A DNA stretch of 64,000 nucleotides from an uncultured Pseudobutyrivibrio sp. GTDB taxonomy: Bacteria; Bacillota; Clostridia; Lachnospirales; Lachnospiraceae. The notes under the pieces were generated by a model. The model saw nothing but the letters and a program-made list of their open reading frames with translations, searched no databases and was not told where the DNA came from. Made by a program: the position numbers and the translations under genes. Position 1 is the stretch's first letter. Every line of letters starts with the position of its first letter. The DNA lies in the NCBI GenBank assembly GCA_900546435.1, contig URCQ01000009.1, positions 20,040-84,039 on the forward strand, in the 5' to 3' direction. Positions 54,453-63,985 of the stretch are shown piece by piece.

Positions 54453-56488
54453 AACGCGTTTTGATTTTTTCAGGAACAACAGAAGGACGTCAATTAGCAG
54501 AGCACCTTATGAAAGCAGGTGTTTTTTGCGATGTCTGCGTGGCAACGGAATATGGAGCCCAGGTGATGGAAGAAGCGTCTTTGTTACAATTACATACGGG
54601 GCGACTGTCGGTAGAAGAGATGAAACAGTTGTACGAATCGTGTGAGCCGCAAGTGGTGGTGGATGCGACACATCCATTTGCTACGGTTGTATCCAATCAC
54701 ATCCGAGAGAGTCTAAAAGAGACAGAGATACCTTATATTCGCTTAGAGCGGACACAGCAAGAAACAGCTTATGATGTGAGAACTTATGCCAATAGCGCAG
54801 CCGTTGTACGCGCGTTAGAAATGACACAGGGCAATATATTACTAACAACCGGCAGCAAGGAACTGGCGGCATTTTGTTGTAGTGAAACATTGCGTAAGCG
54901 CTTGATCGTACGTGTGTTGCCGGGGGAAGAAAGCCTGGCATTGTGTTATGAAAATGGTCTGGAAGGAAATCAGATTATTGCTATGCAAGGACCATTTTCA
55001 GAGGAAATGAATACAGCTATTTATCATCAGTATGAAATTTGTCATATGGTGACAAAGGAAAGTGGGTCTATTGGTGGTATGGACGAAAAATTGGCGGCTG
55101 CAAAGAAGGCGGGTGTGACTTGTTATGTGATTCAGCGGCCAAAAGAGAAAAACATAGATTGGCGTATTTGTGATGAAAAGGAAATCTATGCAGTGCTTGC
55201 GTCCCTATTGTCTTGCGATTTACAGATGCCAGTGATGGAAAAAGAGAAAGGGAAGATGCAAATATCGCTGATAGGCATTGGCATGGGGAATGAAACATGT
55301 CTCACCTGTTATGGAAAAGACACTATTTTAAATGCAGATTATATTTTTGGCGCAGAACGCATGATTGCGCCATATGAAGCAAAAGTTGGCAAGTATCCAT
55401 ATTATCTGGCAAAGGATATTTTGCCACAGCTTTTGGCTTTGTTAGAACAGGGCAAACATGGTAAGGTCGCAATCTTATTTTCAGGCGACACCGGGTTTTA
55501 TAGTGGAGCAAAAAAGCTATATCATGCACTTCAAACATTAACGGATGTTACCGTTGAAGTGGTACCGGGAATTGCATCAATTGCATATTTGGCAGCAAAA
55601 ATTCCGACATCATGGGAAGATGCGGTGATTGTCAGTGCCCATGGTGTGCAGGAAGATGTGTGGAAACAACAATTGCTCTGGCATGGATTACATGAAAGAA
55701 AAGTATTCTTTTTGACTTCCAGCGTGAGAGATTTGCAAAAGATTGGCGCTCTTTTTATGCATTATGGACCACAAGTGCGGATGTATATAGGCTACCAATT
55801 GTCCTATGATACAGAGCGGGTATTACAGGTAACACCGAGAGAATGTATGCAGATGCAGGAAGAGGGATTGTATGTAGGGATGATAGAAAATGATGCACCA
55901 CAGGACCTATACTTAGGTGCTGGTATTTCTGACGAATTGTTCCTGCGAACAAAGGTGCCAATGACAAAAGAGGAAGTGCGCCATTTGTCTGTTGCAAAGC
56001 TGCAATTGAAAAAGAATGCCATCTGTTATGATATTGGTTGTGGCAGCGGAAGTGTTGTTGTAGAAATGGCAATGCAGGATCCATCCATATCAGTATATGC
56101 CATGGATGTGGTAGAGGAAGCGGTGTCGCTTACAACAAAAAATGCGAAACGTTTTGGCTTGGAGAATATTCACGTGCTGCAGGCAATGGCACCGGAGGGA
56201 CTTAAGACATTGCCTGTTGCGTCACACGCTTTCGTGGGAGGAAGCCGCGGACAGATGACGGCAATTTTAGAGGCATTGTATCAGAAAAATGCGTCTATGC
56301 GTGTGGTTGTGAATGCTATTAGTTTAGAAACGGTAGGAGAACTTATGGAATGTCTGAAACAGTATGCAGTGACCGACCTTGATATTACGCAAGTGCAAAT
56401 TAGTAAAGCGAAGACGGTTGGAGAGTATCATATGATGATGGGACAAAATCCAGTAACCATTGTATCGTTTACTTTTATGAGTTGTTAA
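54449..56488 (+). CDS. cbiJET: Triple fusion CbiJ-CbiE-CbiT (679 aa)
   Basis: Three enzymes in one chain. Residues about 1-255 are cobalt-precorrin-6A reductase CbiJ (LIFSGTTEGRQLAEHLMKAG, VVDATHPFATVVSNHI, GSKELAAF). Residues about 268-470 are the methylase CbiE (MQISLIGIGMGNETCL, FGAERMI, ILFSGDTGFYSGAKKL). Residues about 490-679 are the decarboxylating methyltransferase CbiT (RTKVPMTKEEVRHLSVAKL, CYDIGCGSGSVVVEMAMQ). CbiE-CbiT fusion (CobL) is common; adding CbiJ is rarer. The pathway order J, then E and T is thus linked in one protein. Confidence 0.94.
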   Translation: MKRVLIFSGTTEGRQLAEHLMKAGVFCDVCVATEYGAQVMEEASLLQLHTGRLSVEEMKQLYESCEPQVVVDATHPFATVVSNHIRESLKETEIPYIRLERTQQETAYDVRTYANSAAVVRALEMTQGNILLTTGSKELAAFCCSETLRKRLIVRVLPGEESLALCYENGLEGNQIIAMQGPFSEEMNTAIYHQYEICHMVTKESGSIGGMDEKLAAAKKAGVTCYVIQRPKEKNIDWRICDEKEIYAVLASLLSCDLQMPVMEKEKGKMQISLIGIGMGNETCLTCYGKDTILNADYIFGAERMIAPYEAKVGKYPYYLAKDILPQLLALLEQGKHGKVAILFSGDTGFYSGAKKLYHALQTLTDVTVEVVPGIASIAYLAAKIPTSWEDAVIVSAHGVQEDVWKQQLLWHGLHERKVFFLTSSVRDLQKIGALFMHYGPQVRMYIGYQLSYDTERVLQVTPRECMQMQEEGLYVGMIENDAPQDLYLGAGISDELFLRTKVPMTKEEVRHLSVAKLQLKKNAICYDIGCGSGSVVVEMAMQDPSISVYAMDVVEEAVSLTTKNAKRFGLENIHVLQAMAPEGLKTLPVASHAFVGGSRGQMTAILEALYQKNASMRVVVNAISLETVGELMECLKQYAVTDLDITQVQISKAKTVGEYHMMMGQNPVTIVSFTFMSC

Positions 56489-56502
56489 AGGAAGATTTAA
56501 GA

Positions 56503-57894
56503 ATGGAAATACAACAAGGGAAAAGATGCCCAAGACTGCTCATTGCAGCTCCGCATAGTGGAAGTGGAAAAACCATGATTACATGTGGTCTGTTGCAGGC
56601 TATGACAAAAAGACAAAAGAATATAAAGGCATATAAATGTGGACCAGATTATATTGATCCACTTTTTCATAAGCGTGTACTCGGTATTTCGTCGAAGAAT
56701 CTGGATTTATATTTTACCGATGAAGCCATGACAAAGGCGTTGTTTCTGACAGATCAGGACAGAGATTTGGCGATTGTGGAAGGCGTTATGGGTCTTTATG
56801 ATGGTCTGGGTGGCACAGAAGAGACAGCGAGTGCCTATCATCTGGCAAAGACATTGCAGATGCCGATTCTTCTGGTGGTAGATGTGCATGGGATGGGAAG
56901 ATCGGTTTTGGCTGAAATTATGGGATTTTTATCTATGGATGAAGCACATTTGATACACGGGGTGTTACTCAATCGCTGTAGTGCGTCTTTTTATGAAAAA
57001 CTGGCGCCACTCTTAGAAAAACACTTAGATATTCCTGTAGTCGGGTATTTTCCAGTTCGAAAAGATCTTCAATTTCAAAGCCGCCATTTGGGATTACAAT
57101 TACCGGATGAAATTGAAGATATCAAACATACATTGTGGGCCATTGCAGAACAAATGGAAGCATCGGTTGCGTTGGACAGAATATTGCAATTGGCGGAAGA
57201 CGCTCCATTACTTTCTATGGATGAGAAACTTTATACGCAGATGCTACCAAAACAGAAAAGTTCAGAAATGCAGGTAAAGATTGCTGTAGCATATGATGAG
57301 GCCTTTTGTTTTTATTATGAAGATAATCTGCGCATGTTAGAACAGGCGGGAGCACAGCTGTGCTTTTTCTCCCCGCTTAGGGATGCTTGCTTGCCAAAAG
57401 ATATACAAGGGATTGTACTAGGTGGAGGTTATCCGGAATTGTATGCAAAAGAGTTGGCGGATAACAAACCGATGCGTGAAGCAATTTGTGAGGCGCTGCA
57501 AAGAGGTATGCCGGCGTTGGCAGAATGCGGTGGCTTTATGTATTTACATGATAGCATCGAAACGCAGGAGAAAAAAACGTATCCAATGGTAGGGTATTTG
57601 CATGGTACATGTGCATATACAGGGCATCTGGTTCGTTTTGGTTATGTTGGCATTCAGGAGAAAACACCACTGTTCTTACCTGAGAAAACGGAAATCCGGG
57701 GGCATGAATTTCATTATTTTGACAGTACAAATAATGGTGGAGCTTGTGTGGCTACCAAACCAGTGGATGGACGTCAGTGGGATTGCATGCATACAAGTGA
57801 AAACCAGTTTCTGGGTTTTGCACATTTATATTATCCGTCCAACCCCACATTTGTGGAGCACTTTATCGGGCAATGTAAAAGGAGAAAACCATGA
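56503..57894 (+). CDS. cbiA: Cobyrinate a,c-diamide synthase (463 aa)
   Basis: ATG 56503 follows GGAAG; the frame upstream has only a TTG inside the previous gene. The P-loop-type PHSGSGKTMITCGLLQA, CGPDYIDPLFHK and EGVMGLYDGLGG motifs and a C-terminal glutamine amidotransferase domain (GGGYPELYAKELADN, nucleophile ALAECGGFMYL) are present. It amidates the a and c side chains of cobyrinate. Confidence 0.96.
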   Translation: MEIQQGKRCPRLLIAAPHSGSGKTMITCGLLQAMTKRQKNIKAYKCGPDYIDPLFHKRVLGISSKNLDLYFTDEAMTKALFLTDQDRDLAIVEGVMGLYDGLGGTEETASAYHLAKTLQMPILLVVDVHGMGRSVLAEIMGFLSMDEAHLIHGVLLNRCSASFYEKLAPLLEKHLDIPVVGYFPVRKDLQFQSRHLGLQLPDEIEDIKHTLWAIAEQMEASVALDRILQLAEDAPLLSMDEKLYTQMLPKQKSSEMQVKIAVAYDEAFCFYYEDNLRMLEQAGAQLCFFSPLRDACLPKDIQGIVLGGGYPELYAKELADNKPMREAICEALQRGMPALAECGGFMYLHDSIETQEKKTYPMVGYLHGTCAYTGHLVRFGYVGIQEKTPLFLPEKTEIRGHEFHYFDSTNNGGACVATKPVDGRQWDCMHTSENQFLGFAHLYYPSNPTFVEHFIGQCKRRKP

Positions 57895-58604
57895 CAGGTG
57901 AATTTATAGGAATCGGTGTAGGACCGGGAGACCCGGAGCTTTTAACGATAAAGGCGGTCAAAACGCTGCAAAGATGTGATTTGTTGGCGCTGCCGGTAAA
58001 AGATAAGGAACAATGCTATGCCTATCAGATTGCCGTGCAGGCAGTGCCGCAGATTTGTGATAAACCATGTATCTGCCTGGATTTTCCCATGAGTAAAGAT
58101 GTATCCGTTTTGGATGCAAAAATGAAAGAGAATGCAGAAGAAATTATATCATGGTTAAACAAAGATATGCGCATTGCGTTTCTTACGATTGGGGATCCGA
58201 CGGTTTATGCGACGTATCACTATGTGCATCGAATCATATGTGAACAGGGGCATCAGGCACAAATCATCAGTGGAATACCATCCTTTCTTGCAGTAGCAGC
58301 AAGACTTGGAAATTCTTTGGCTGACAGGGAAGAACAGATACATGTGATACCGGGAAGTTATGATATAGAGGATGCTAAGACATATCCGGGGACAAGAATC
58401 TATATGAAATCTGGAAAAAAATTGCAATATCTGAAAGAGGGCTTGCAGAGAGAAGTTATGGAAGGAAAGCAGCTGGAAGTGTATGTGGTGTCTAACTGTG
58501 GTATGGATTCGGAAAAAGTTATGGTGGGACTGGATGCATGGGAAGAAGAGCTGCCATATTTGACAACGGTTATTGTAAAAGATGTCGCATTACAGAAAAA
58601 GTGA
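57891..58604 (+). CDS. cbiL: Cobalt-precorrin-2 C20-methyltransferase (237 aa)
   Basis: A tetrapyrrole methylase; GIGVGPGDPELLTIKAVKTL is the typical start of CbiL/CobI, followed by IAFLTIGDPTVYATYHYVHR, ISGIPSFLAVAARLG and IYMKSGKKLQYLKEGL. It acts first after the chelatase although it is the last gene of the operon. Overlaps cbiA by 4 bp. Confidence 0.95.
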   Translation: MTGEFIGIGVGPGDPELLTIKAVKTLQRCDLLALPVKDKEQCYAYQIAVQAVPQICDKPCICLDFPMSKDVSVLDAKMKENAEEIISWLNKDMRIAFLTIGDPTVYATYHYVHRIICEQGHQAQIISGIPSFLAVAARLGNSLADREEQIHVIPGSYDIEDAKTYPGTRIYMKSGKKLQYLKEGLQREVMEGKQLEVYVVSNCGMDSEKVMVGLDAWEEELPYLTTVIVKDVALQKK

Positions 58605-58610
58605 TATAAT
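58602..58610 (+). promoter_or_regulatory. Extended -10 promoter of the amidohydrolase gene
   Basis: TGATATAAT (58602-58610) begins inside the last codons of cbiL, 75 bp before the next start codon; no clear -35 box. Confidence 0.5.
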
Positions 58611-58684
58611 ACACACAAGAGGTTATATAAACGCCACAAAAGACGAAAATACAATATAGATTTAAGAAAAGAGAGACGGAGACA

Positions 58685-59977
58685 ATGAAAAAAGCATTTA
58701 TAAATGGCATTATATTAGATGGAACAAAGGATATGATACCACAGAAGAATCGTGTGATTGTAGTGGAAGATGGAAAAATCACAGCCATTGTAGATAAAGA
58801 GGAGAAAGAAACGTATCAGGGATGTGAAATCATCGATTTAAAAGGTGCGTATATTATGCCGGGACTTGTCAATTTGCATGTGCATCTGGCGGGCTCAGGC
58901 AAACCGAAAAAGAAACCGTTAGATCCCGTCAAGGCTGTAAAGCAGATTACATCGAGTGGATTGATGCGAGCCGTAGGGCAGGCTATGGTTGCAAATTTTG
59001 CGAAGACGCAGTTAATGAGTGGAACAACAACCATTCGTACCGTAGGTGGTATAGCAGACTTTGATACAAAGATCCGTGATGAAATCAATGCAGGAAAACG
59101 TATTGGCCCTCGTATTATTGCGAGTGGTATGGCAATTTCTGTACCAGAGGGACATATGGCAGGTTCGCTTGCTTATGTGGCACACAATGCAGAGGAAGCA
59201 AGGCATTATGTCGATGTCATTGCAAAAGATAAGCCGGATTTAATCAAACTAATGATCACTGGCGGAGTAATGGATGCTGAGGTTGTAGGTGAGCCGGGCG
59301 TTTTACGTATGCCTCCAGAGTGTGTAAAGGCGGCATGTGACAGAGCACATGAACTTGGCTTGAAGGTTGCAGCCCATGTTGAGAGCCCAAAGGGTGTAGA
59401 AGTTGCCTTAGAAAATGGTGTTGATTCGATTGAACATGGAGCCAAACCAAATGCACATATCACAGAACTGTTTAAAGAAACAGGCGCTTTTCAGGTGGCA
59501 ACACTTTGTCCTGCGTTACCATATGGTCTGTTTGATTGCGAAGTATCGCATGCAACAAAAGAGCAGAAGGCCAATGGAAAAGTCGTATTTAATGGTATTG
59601 TTGAAATGGCTAAGGGGAATATCGCGCATGGTGTTCCTGTGGGCTTAGGAACCGATACAGCATGTCCATTTGTTACACAATATGATATGTGGCGTGAACT
59701 TGATTTTTATGGAAAATATTGTGGCGTTTCGAACGCGTTTGCACTTTATACAGGAACACTTTTAAATGCAACGTTAGCGGGTGTTGGAGATGTCACTGGT
59801 TCTATCGAAGTCGGAAAGTGCGCGGATATGATTGTGACAAAGAAGAATCCGCTGGATAATCTCTCCGTCCTTCGCCATGTGCAGATGGTTGTAAAAGATG
59901 GTGTGGTATATGATCATCCACAGGTAAAAAAGATCCCGGAAGTAGAAGCTGAGATGGACAAATTTAACCGGGTATAA
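58685..59977 (+). CDS. Imidazolonepropionase-like amidohydrolase (430 aa)
   Basis: A metal-dependent hydrolase of the amidohydrolase superfamily. The metal motif HVH (VNLHVHLAG), a lysine segment (LIKLMITGGVMD), His (VAAHVESPKG), His (SIEHGAKPN) and the catalytic aspartate (VGLGTDTACPF) occur in order. It resembles the imidazolonepropionase/Xaa-Pro dipeptidase branch (COG1228). The substrate cannot be told. GAGAGACGGAG precedes the ATG. Own promoter, so probably unrelated to cobalamin synthesis. Confidence 0.9.
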   Translation: MKKAFINGIILDGTKDMIPQKNRVIVVEDGKITAIVDKEEKETYQGCEIIDLKGAYIMPGLVNLHVHLAGSGKPKKKPLDPVKAVKQITSSGLMRAVGQAMVANFAKTQLMSGTTTIRTVGGIADFDTKIRDEINAGKRIGPRIIASGMAISVPEGHMAGSLAYVAHNAEEARHYVDVIAKDKPDLIKLMITGGVMDAEVVGEPGVLRMPPECVKAACDRAHELGLKVAAHVESPKGVEVALENGVDSIEHGAKPNAHITELFKETGAFQVATLCPALPYGLFDCEVSHATKEQKANGKVVFNGIVEMAKGNIAHGVPVGLGTDTACPFVTQYDMWRELDFYGKYCGVSNAFALYTGTLLNATLAGVGDVTGSIEVGKCADMIVTKKNPLDNLSVLRHVQMVVKDGVVYDHPQVKKIPEVEAEMDKFNRV

Positions 59978-60007
59978 AAAAGTATTGCAAAGACATAAGG
60001 AGTACAT

Positions 60008-61738
60008 ATGCAATCAGAAAGAGAATTAAGAGAACAATTACGAAATATGGATCACAAATCGTATCCACTTTATAAGTCGTTAAAAGGAGCGTATCGTTTC
60101 CCGAAATTTGTTTTACATATTGATCATGTGCAGGGAGATCCCTTTGCGGCGCCATCAGATGTGTCGGTTACAGTTGATTTGAAAAAGGCAGATTTTCCAG
60201 CGTATGCGTTAAAAAATACGCTTACAAAGGATACGCTTGCGGACGTGATTTTGCGCGAATTTTCTAAGCAAATCAATCAATTTACCTTTAAGGCGAAAGG
60301 CTCTGGAAAAAGTGGATTATTATCTGTTTCACATCCGGGACAGGAAGTTCTAAAAAGAACGGCAGCACAGGTGGATGATAAAGAAATCGTGATTCGTTTT
60401 TCCGTTGGATTTCCAGCAAATGGCAGAACCATTAATGCGCGGGAACTGGATAAAATCTTTTTTGAATACTTACCAGTTTGTGTTGAAAAAGCACTGTATT
60501 ATAAAAATTTGGATGCAAAACGTTTGGAAGAGGCAATTGCGCTTGCGGAAGATCAACAGGCTATCCGTGAGCAGTTAAAAGAAAAAAATCTGGTGGCATT
60601 CATTGCAAATGGCTCTGTTTTGCCAAGAGAAAGTGGTATTTCCTCTCGTCCGATGAAACATGCAAAAGTATTTACATCACCAGAAACCCTACAGGTGAGC
60701 ATGGAATTACCACACAAAGGAACCATATACGGTATGGGAATCAAGCAGGGAATCACGCTGATTGTCGGTGGAGGATATCATGGGAAATCAACGCTCCTAA
60801 ATGCGTTGGAGCTTGGTATATATAATCATATTGCCGGCGATGGAAGGGAATATGTGATTGCTGATGATACTGCATTAAAATTGCGCGCAGAGGATGGCAG
60901 ATGTATCAAAAATGTAGACATTTCGATGTTTATCAATGATTTGCCAAATGGTATGGATACACATGACTTTTCGACATTGGATGCAAGTGGAAGTACATCA
61001 CAAGCGGCGGGCGTTATCGAAGGGATGGAGGCTGGAAGCCGTCTGTTTTTACTGGATGAAGATACTTCTGCAACAAATTTTATGGTGCGTGATGCTTTTA
61101 TGCAGCGTGTGGTTCGTATGGATCATGAACCGATCACACCATTTTTGGCAAGAGCAAGAGATTTATACGAGAAGGCGGGAATTTCAACGATTTTAGTTGC
61201 CGGAAGCTCGGGTGCTTTTTTCCATATTGCAGATACGGTGATTCAGATGGATCAGTATGTACCGCTTGATATTACAAAGAAAGCCAAAGAATTGTGTAAG
61301 GAATTCCCTATCTCGGAAGAAGAATCAAGACCATTTGTGTTGCCGCAGAGTCATCGCATTATGGAAAAGGATAAAAATGGTGCAACAAAACGCAGAGATT
61401 ATCGAAGCGGTGCTATAAAAAAAGATGCACCGGAGCATTTGAAAGTAAAAACCATGGGCGTGGAAGGCTTTTCCATAGGAAAACAGAATGTAAATCTACA
61501 TGCACTAGAGCAACTGATTGATAGTGAACAGACAGCAGCGCTGGGACAATTGCTAAAGTATGCTGTGGAAAATCTGATCGACGGAAAAAGAACAATTGCT
61601 GAAATTGCAGACGATCTGGATGAAAAATTGGCGCGGGACGGTATGCAGTTTATAGTGGGGCGTGGAACACTTTGTGGAGGATATGCAATTCCGAGAAAAC
61701 AAGAGATTTATGCATGCTTTAATCGATATCGTGTTTGA
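60008..61738 (+). CDS. ABC-ATPase domain protein, COG3044 type (576 aa)
   Basis: The N-terminus (RMDHKSYPLYKSLKGAY-like: RNMDHKSYPLYKSLKGAYRF) and P-loop GGGYHGKSTLLNALELG identify the predicted ATPase family PF09818. It also has a Walker B-like FLLDEDTSATNFMVRD. These soluble proteins are widespread but unstudied; a role in nucleic-acid or ribosome handling has been guessed. TAAGGAG precedes the ATG. Complete, no membrane segments. Confidence 0.92.
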   Translation: MQSERELREQLRNMDHKSYPLYKSLKGAYRFPKFVLHIDHVQGDPFAAPSDVSVTVDLKKADFPAYALKNTLTKDTLADVILREFSKQINQFTFKAKGSGKSGLLSVSHPGQEVLKRTAAQVDDKEIVIRFSVGFPANGRTINARELDKIFFEYLPVCVEKALYYKNLDAKRLEEAIALAEDQQAIREQLKEKNLVAFIANGSVLPRESGISSRPMKHAKVFTSPETLQVSMELPHKGTIYGMGIKQGITLIVGGGYHGKSTLLNALELGIYNHIAGDGREYVIADDTALKLRAEDGRCIKNVDISMFINDLPNGMDTHDFSTLDASGSTSQAAGVIEGMEAGSRLFLLDEDTSATNFMVRDAFMQRVVRMDHEPITPFLARARDLYEKAGISTILVAGSSGAFFHIADTVIQMDQYVPLDITKKAKELCKEFPISEEESRPFVLPQSHRIMEKDKNGATKRRDYRSGAIKKDAPEHLKVKTMGVEGFSIGKQNVNLHALEQLIDSEQTAALGQLLKYAVENLIDGKRTIAEIADDLDEKLARDGMQFIVGRGTLCGGYAIPRKQEIYACFNRYRV

Positions 61739-61792
61739 TGCTTGACCTTACAATAATTATAGGGTTTAAAGTCTTTCCTTGGAGGAAAGACA

Positions 61793-63139
61793 ATGGAGCG
61801 AAATCTTACATCCGGAAGTGTGGCAAAATCAATGCTTGTTTTTGCTCTTCCGTATTTATTATCTTATTTTTTACAGACGCTGTATGGTATGGCAGATTTG
61901 TTTATCACAGGCCAGTTTTATGGTGTGGATCACATTACTGCAGTATCGAACGGAAGTCAGATTATGCATATGATTACAGTCATTATTGTCGGTCTGGCAA
62001 TGGGAACCACGGTTATCGTTGGACGTTATGTTGGCGGAAATCGTATGGAAGATGCGGCAGATACGATTGGAAATACCGTAACGATGTTTTTGGTGTTATC
62101 GATACTCACAACAGGTGTGCTTCTTCTTTTACGCCAGCCAATTGTATATCTGCTTGGAACGCCGCAAGAGGCCATAGCAGGTTCCATCGCATATTTGACA
62201 ATCACATTTTTGGGGATTCCTTTTATTACAGCGTATAATATTATTAGTTCGATTTATCGTGGATTGGGAGATTCCAAAACACCGATGTATTTCATAGGGA
62301 TCGCCTGTGCCTTCAATATTGTTTTAGATTATGTATTTATTGGATATTTGCATTTAGGAGCAACCGGAGCTGCGCTTGGAACAACGATTTCACAGACGTT
62401 TAGCGTAGTGATTGCCGTACTTAGTATAAGAAAAAAGAAAAGTGGCATTTCTTTGCGGAAAAAACATTTTGTACCGAAAAGACAAGTGCTGGGACGCATC
62501 TTAAAGATTGGCGTGCCAGTAGCTGTGCAGGATGGTTGCATTCAGGTGGCATTTATTATTATTACGATCATAGCCAATCACAGAGGGTTAAATGATGCGG
62601 CAGCTGTTGGTATTGTTGAAAAAATTATTACGGCAATTTTTATTGTCCCTTCGTCAATGCTGGCAACGATTTCTACGCTTTCCGCACAAAATATTGGTGC
62701 AAATAAGCACGATCGGGCAGCAAAAATTCTTCACTTGGGAACAATGGTTACTGCGGGATATGGTGTGCTTGCAACACTGATTGTTCTTTGCTGGGGGAAT
62801 CAGATTATTGGTTTATTTACTGCGGATGTCTGTGTTATTCTTTTGGGGACACAGTATATTAGCAGCTATATTTTTGACAGTATATTAGCTGGGATACATT
62901 TTTGTTTTACCGGATATTTTTGTGCATACGGAAAATCGTATATAGGATTTATACATAATATTCTGTCGATTGCGGTGGTACGTTTGCCAGCATCATATTT
63001 GTTTTCCAAATGGTATCCAGATACATTGTTTCCAATGGGACTGGCAGCGCCGGTTGGATCACTGTTATCGGTAATGATTTGTGTGATTGTATATTTTTGG
63101 ATGAAAAAACGAGGCTCTCTAGGGACTATAAAGGCGTAG
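61793..63139 (+). CDS. MATE-family multidrug exporter (448 aa)
   Basis: Twelve membrane helices in two similar halves; conserved start LTSGSVAKSMLVFALPYLLS, GMADLFITGQFYG, and GRYVGGNRMEDAADTIGNTV. MATE proteins export drugs or metabolites with sodium or proton entry. GGAGGAAAG precedes the ATG. The MerR-type gene behind it starts within 25 bp and probably controls it. Confidence 0.95.
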   Translation: MERNLTSGSVAKSMLVFALPYLLSYFLQTLYGMADLFITGQFYGVDHITAVSNGSQIMHMITVIIVGLAMGTTVIVGRYVGGNRMEDAADTIGNTVTMFLVLSILTTGVLLLLRQPIVYLLGTPQEAIAGSIAYLTITFLGIPFITAYNIISSIYRGLGDSKTPMYFIGIACAFNIVLDYVFIGYLHLGATGAALGTTISQTFSVVIAVLSIRKKKSGISLRKKHFVPKRQVLGRILKIGVPVAVQDGCIQVAFIIITIIANHRGLNDAAAVGIVEKIITAIFIVPSSMLATISTLSAQNIGANKHDRAAKILHLGTMVTAGYGVLATLIVLCWGNQIIGLFTADVCVILLGTQYISSYIFDSILAGIHFCFTGYFCAYGKSYIGFIHNILSIAVVRLPASYLFSKWYPDTLFPMGLAAPVGSLLSVMICVIVYFWMKKRGSLGTIKA

Positions 63140-63163
63140 ATGGCTTTGGGGAGGAATGCTTAC

Positions 63164-63985
63164 ATGAAAGAGGAAAAGTTGTTTCGCATTGGGGAAGTTG
63201 CGAAGATGTTTCATATCAGTATGGGAACATTGCGTCATTATGAGCAGAGTGGACTTGTTTTGCCGGAAAAAATAGATGAACGAACCGGGTATCGTTATTA
63301 CAGCCTTAAACAGTTGGAAGAATTGAATACCATACGCTATCTGCGTTTGCTGGATCTTCCATTGCCACAGATTGCAGAATTTTTAGAAAATCGTGATACG
63401 CAGATTATGGAAGATAAGCTGTTGAAACAAAAGGAAATGGTGCAGAAAAAGCAGCAGGAATTAGAGCAGATCGAAAAAAAGATTGATCATCGCCTGGAAA
63501 ATTTGCGGGATGCACTGCATTCCCAATTGGACTGTATTGAGGAGACAACCATTCCAGCCAGCCGATATGTACTTCTGGAAGATTCCATGCAATTGCATTC
63601 CTACCTGGATTTAGAGTATGCCATCCGTAAGCTGCAAAAAGACCAAAAGGATACGTTGGCCTTTCTTGGAAAAGTGGGTGTGGGGATTATCAAAGATAAA
63701 ATGTTAGAGGGCAAGTTTGACTGGTATCAGGTTGCTTTTTTGCTTTTGGATGCGGAAGATAAATATGTGGGTGAAATCACCAATATGCCAGAACAAAAAT
63801 GCGTGATGATCCGTTTTCGCGGTGGGCATAGTGAAGCACCGGTGTACTACAAAAAATTGCTGGCGTATATGAAAGAAAAGCAGTATGAAATTGCAGGATT
63901 TTCAAGAGAGATCACGCTGATCGATGACGGATTAACCAACGACCGGGAAAAGTTTGTGACGGAGATTCGGATACCGATTGTGTAG
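63164..63985 (+). CDS. MerR-family regulator with effector-binding C-terminus (273 aa)
   Basis: GGGGAGG (63148-63154) favours ATG 63164; ATG 63140 is an alternative adjoining the MATE stop. Residues 4-70 form the MerR winged helix (LFRIGEVAKMFHISMGTLRH, GYRYYSLKQLEELNTIRYLR). A coiled coil (about 90-130) and a BmrR/GyrI-like effector domain follow, starting IPASRYVLLED. Such regulators bind drugs and activate exporter genes; the MATE gene is the obvious target. AAGGAGG at 63987-63993 suggests another gene just beyond the window. Confidence 0.93.
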   Translation: MKEEKLFRIGEVAKMFHISMGTLRHYEQSGLVLPEKIDERTGYRYYSLKQLEELNTIRYLRLLDLPLPQIAEFLENRDTQIMEDKLLKQKEMVQKKQQELEQIEKKIDHRLENLRDALHSQLDCIEETTIPASRYVLLEDSMQLHSYLDLEYAIRKLQKDQKDTLAFLGKVGVGIIKDKMLEGKFDWYQVAFLLLDAEDKYVGEITNMPEQKCVMIRFRGGHSEAPVYYKKLLAYMKEKQYEIAGFSREITLIDDGLTNDREKFVTEIRIPIV

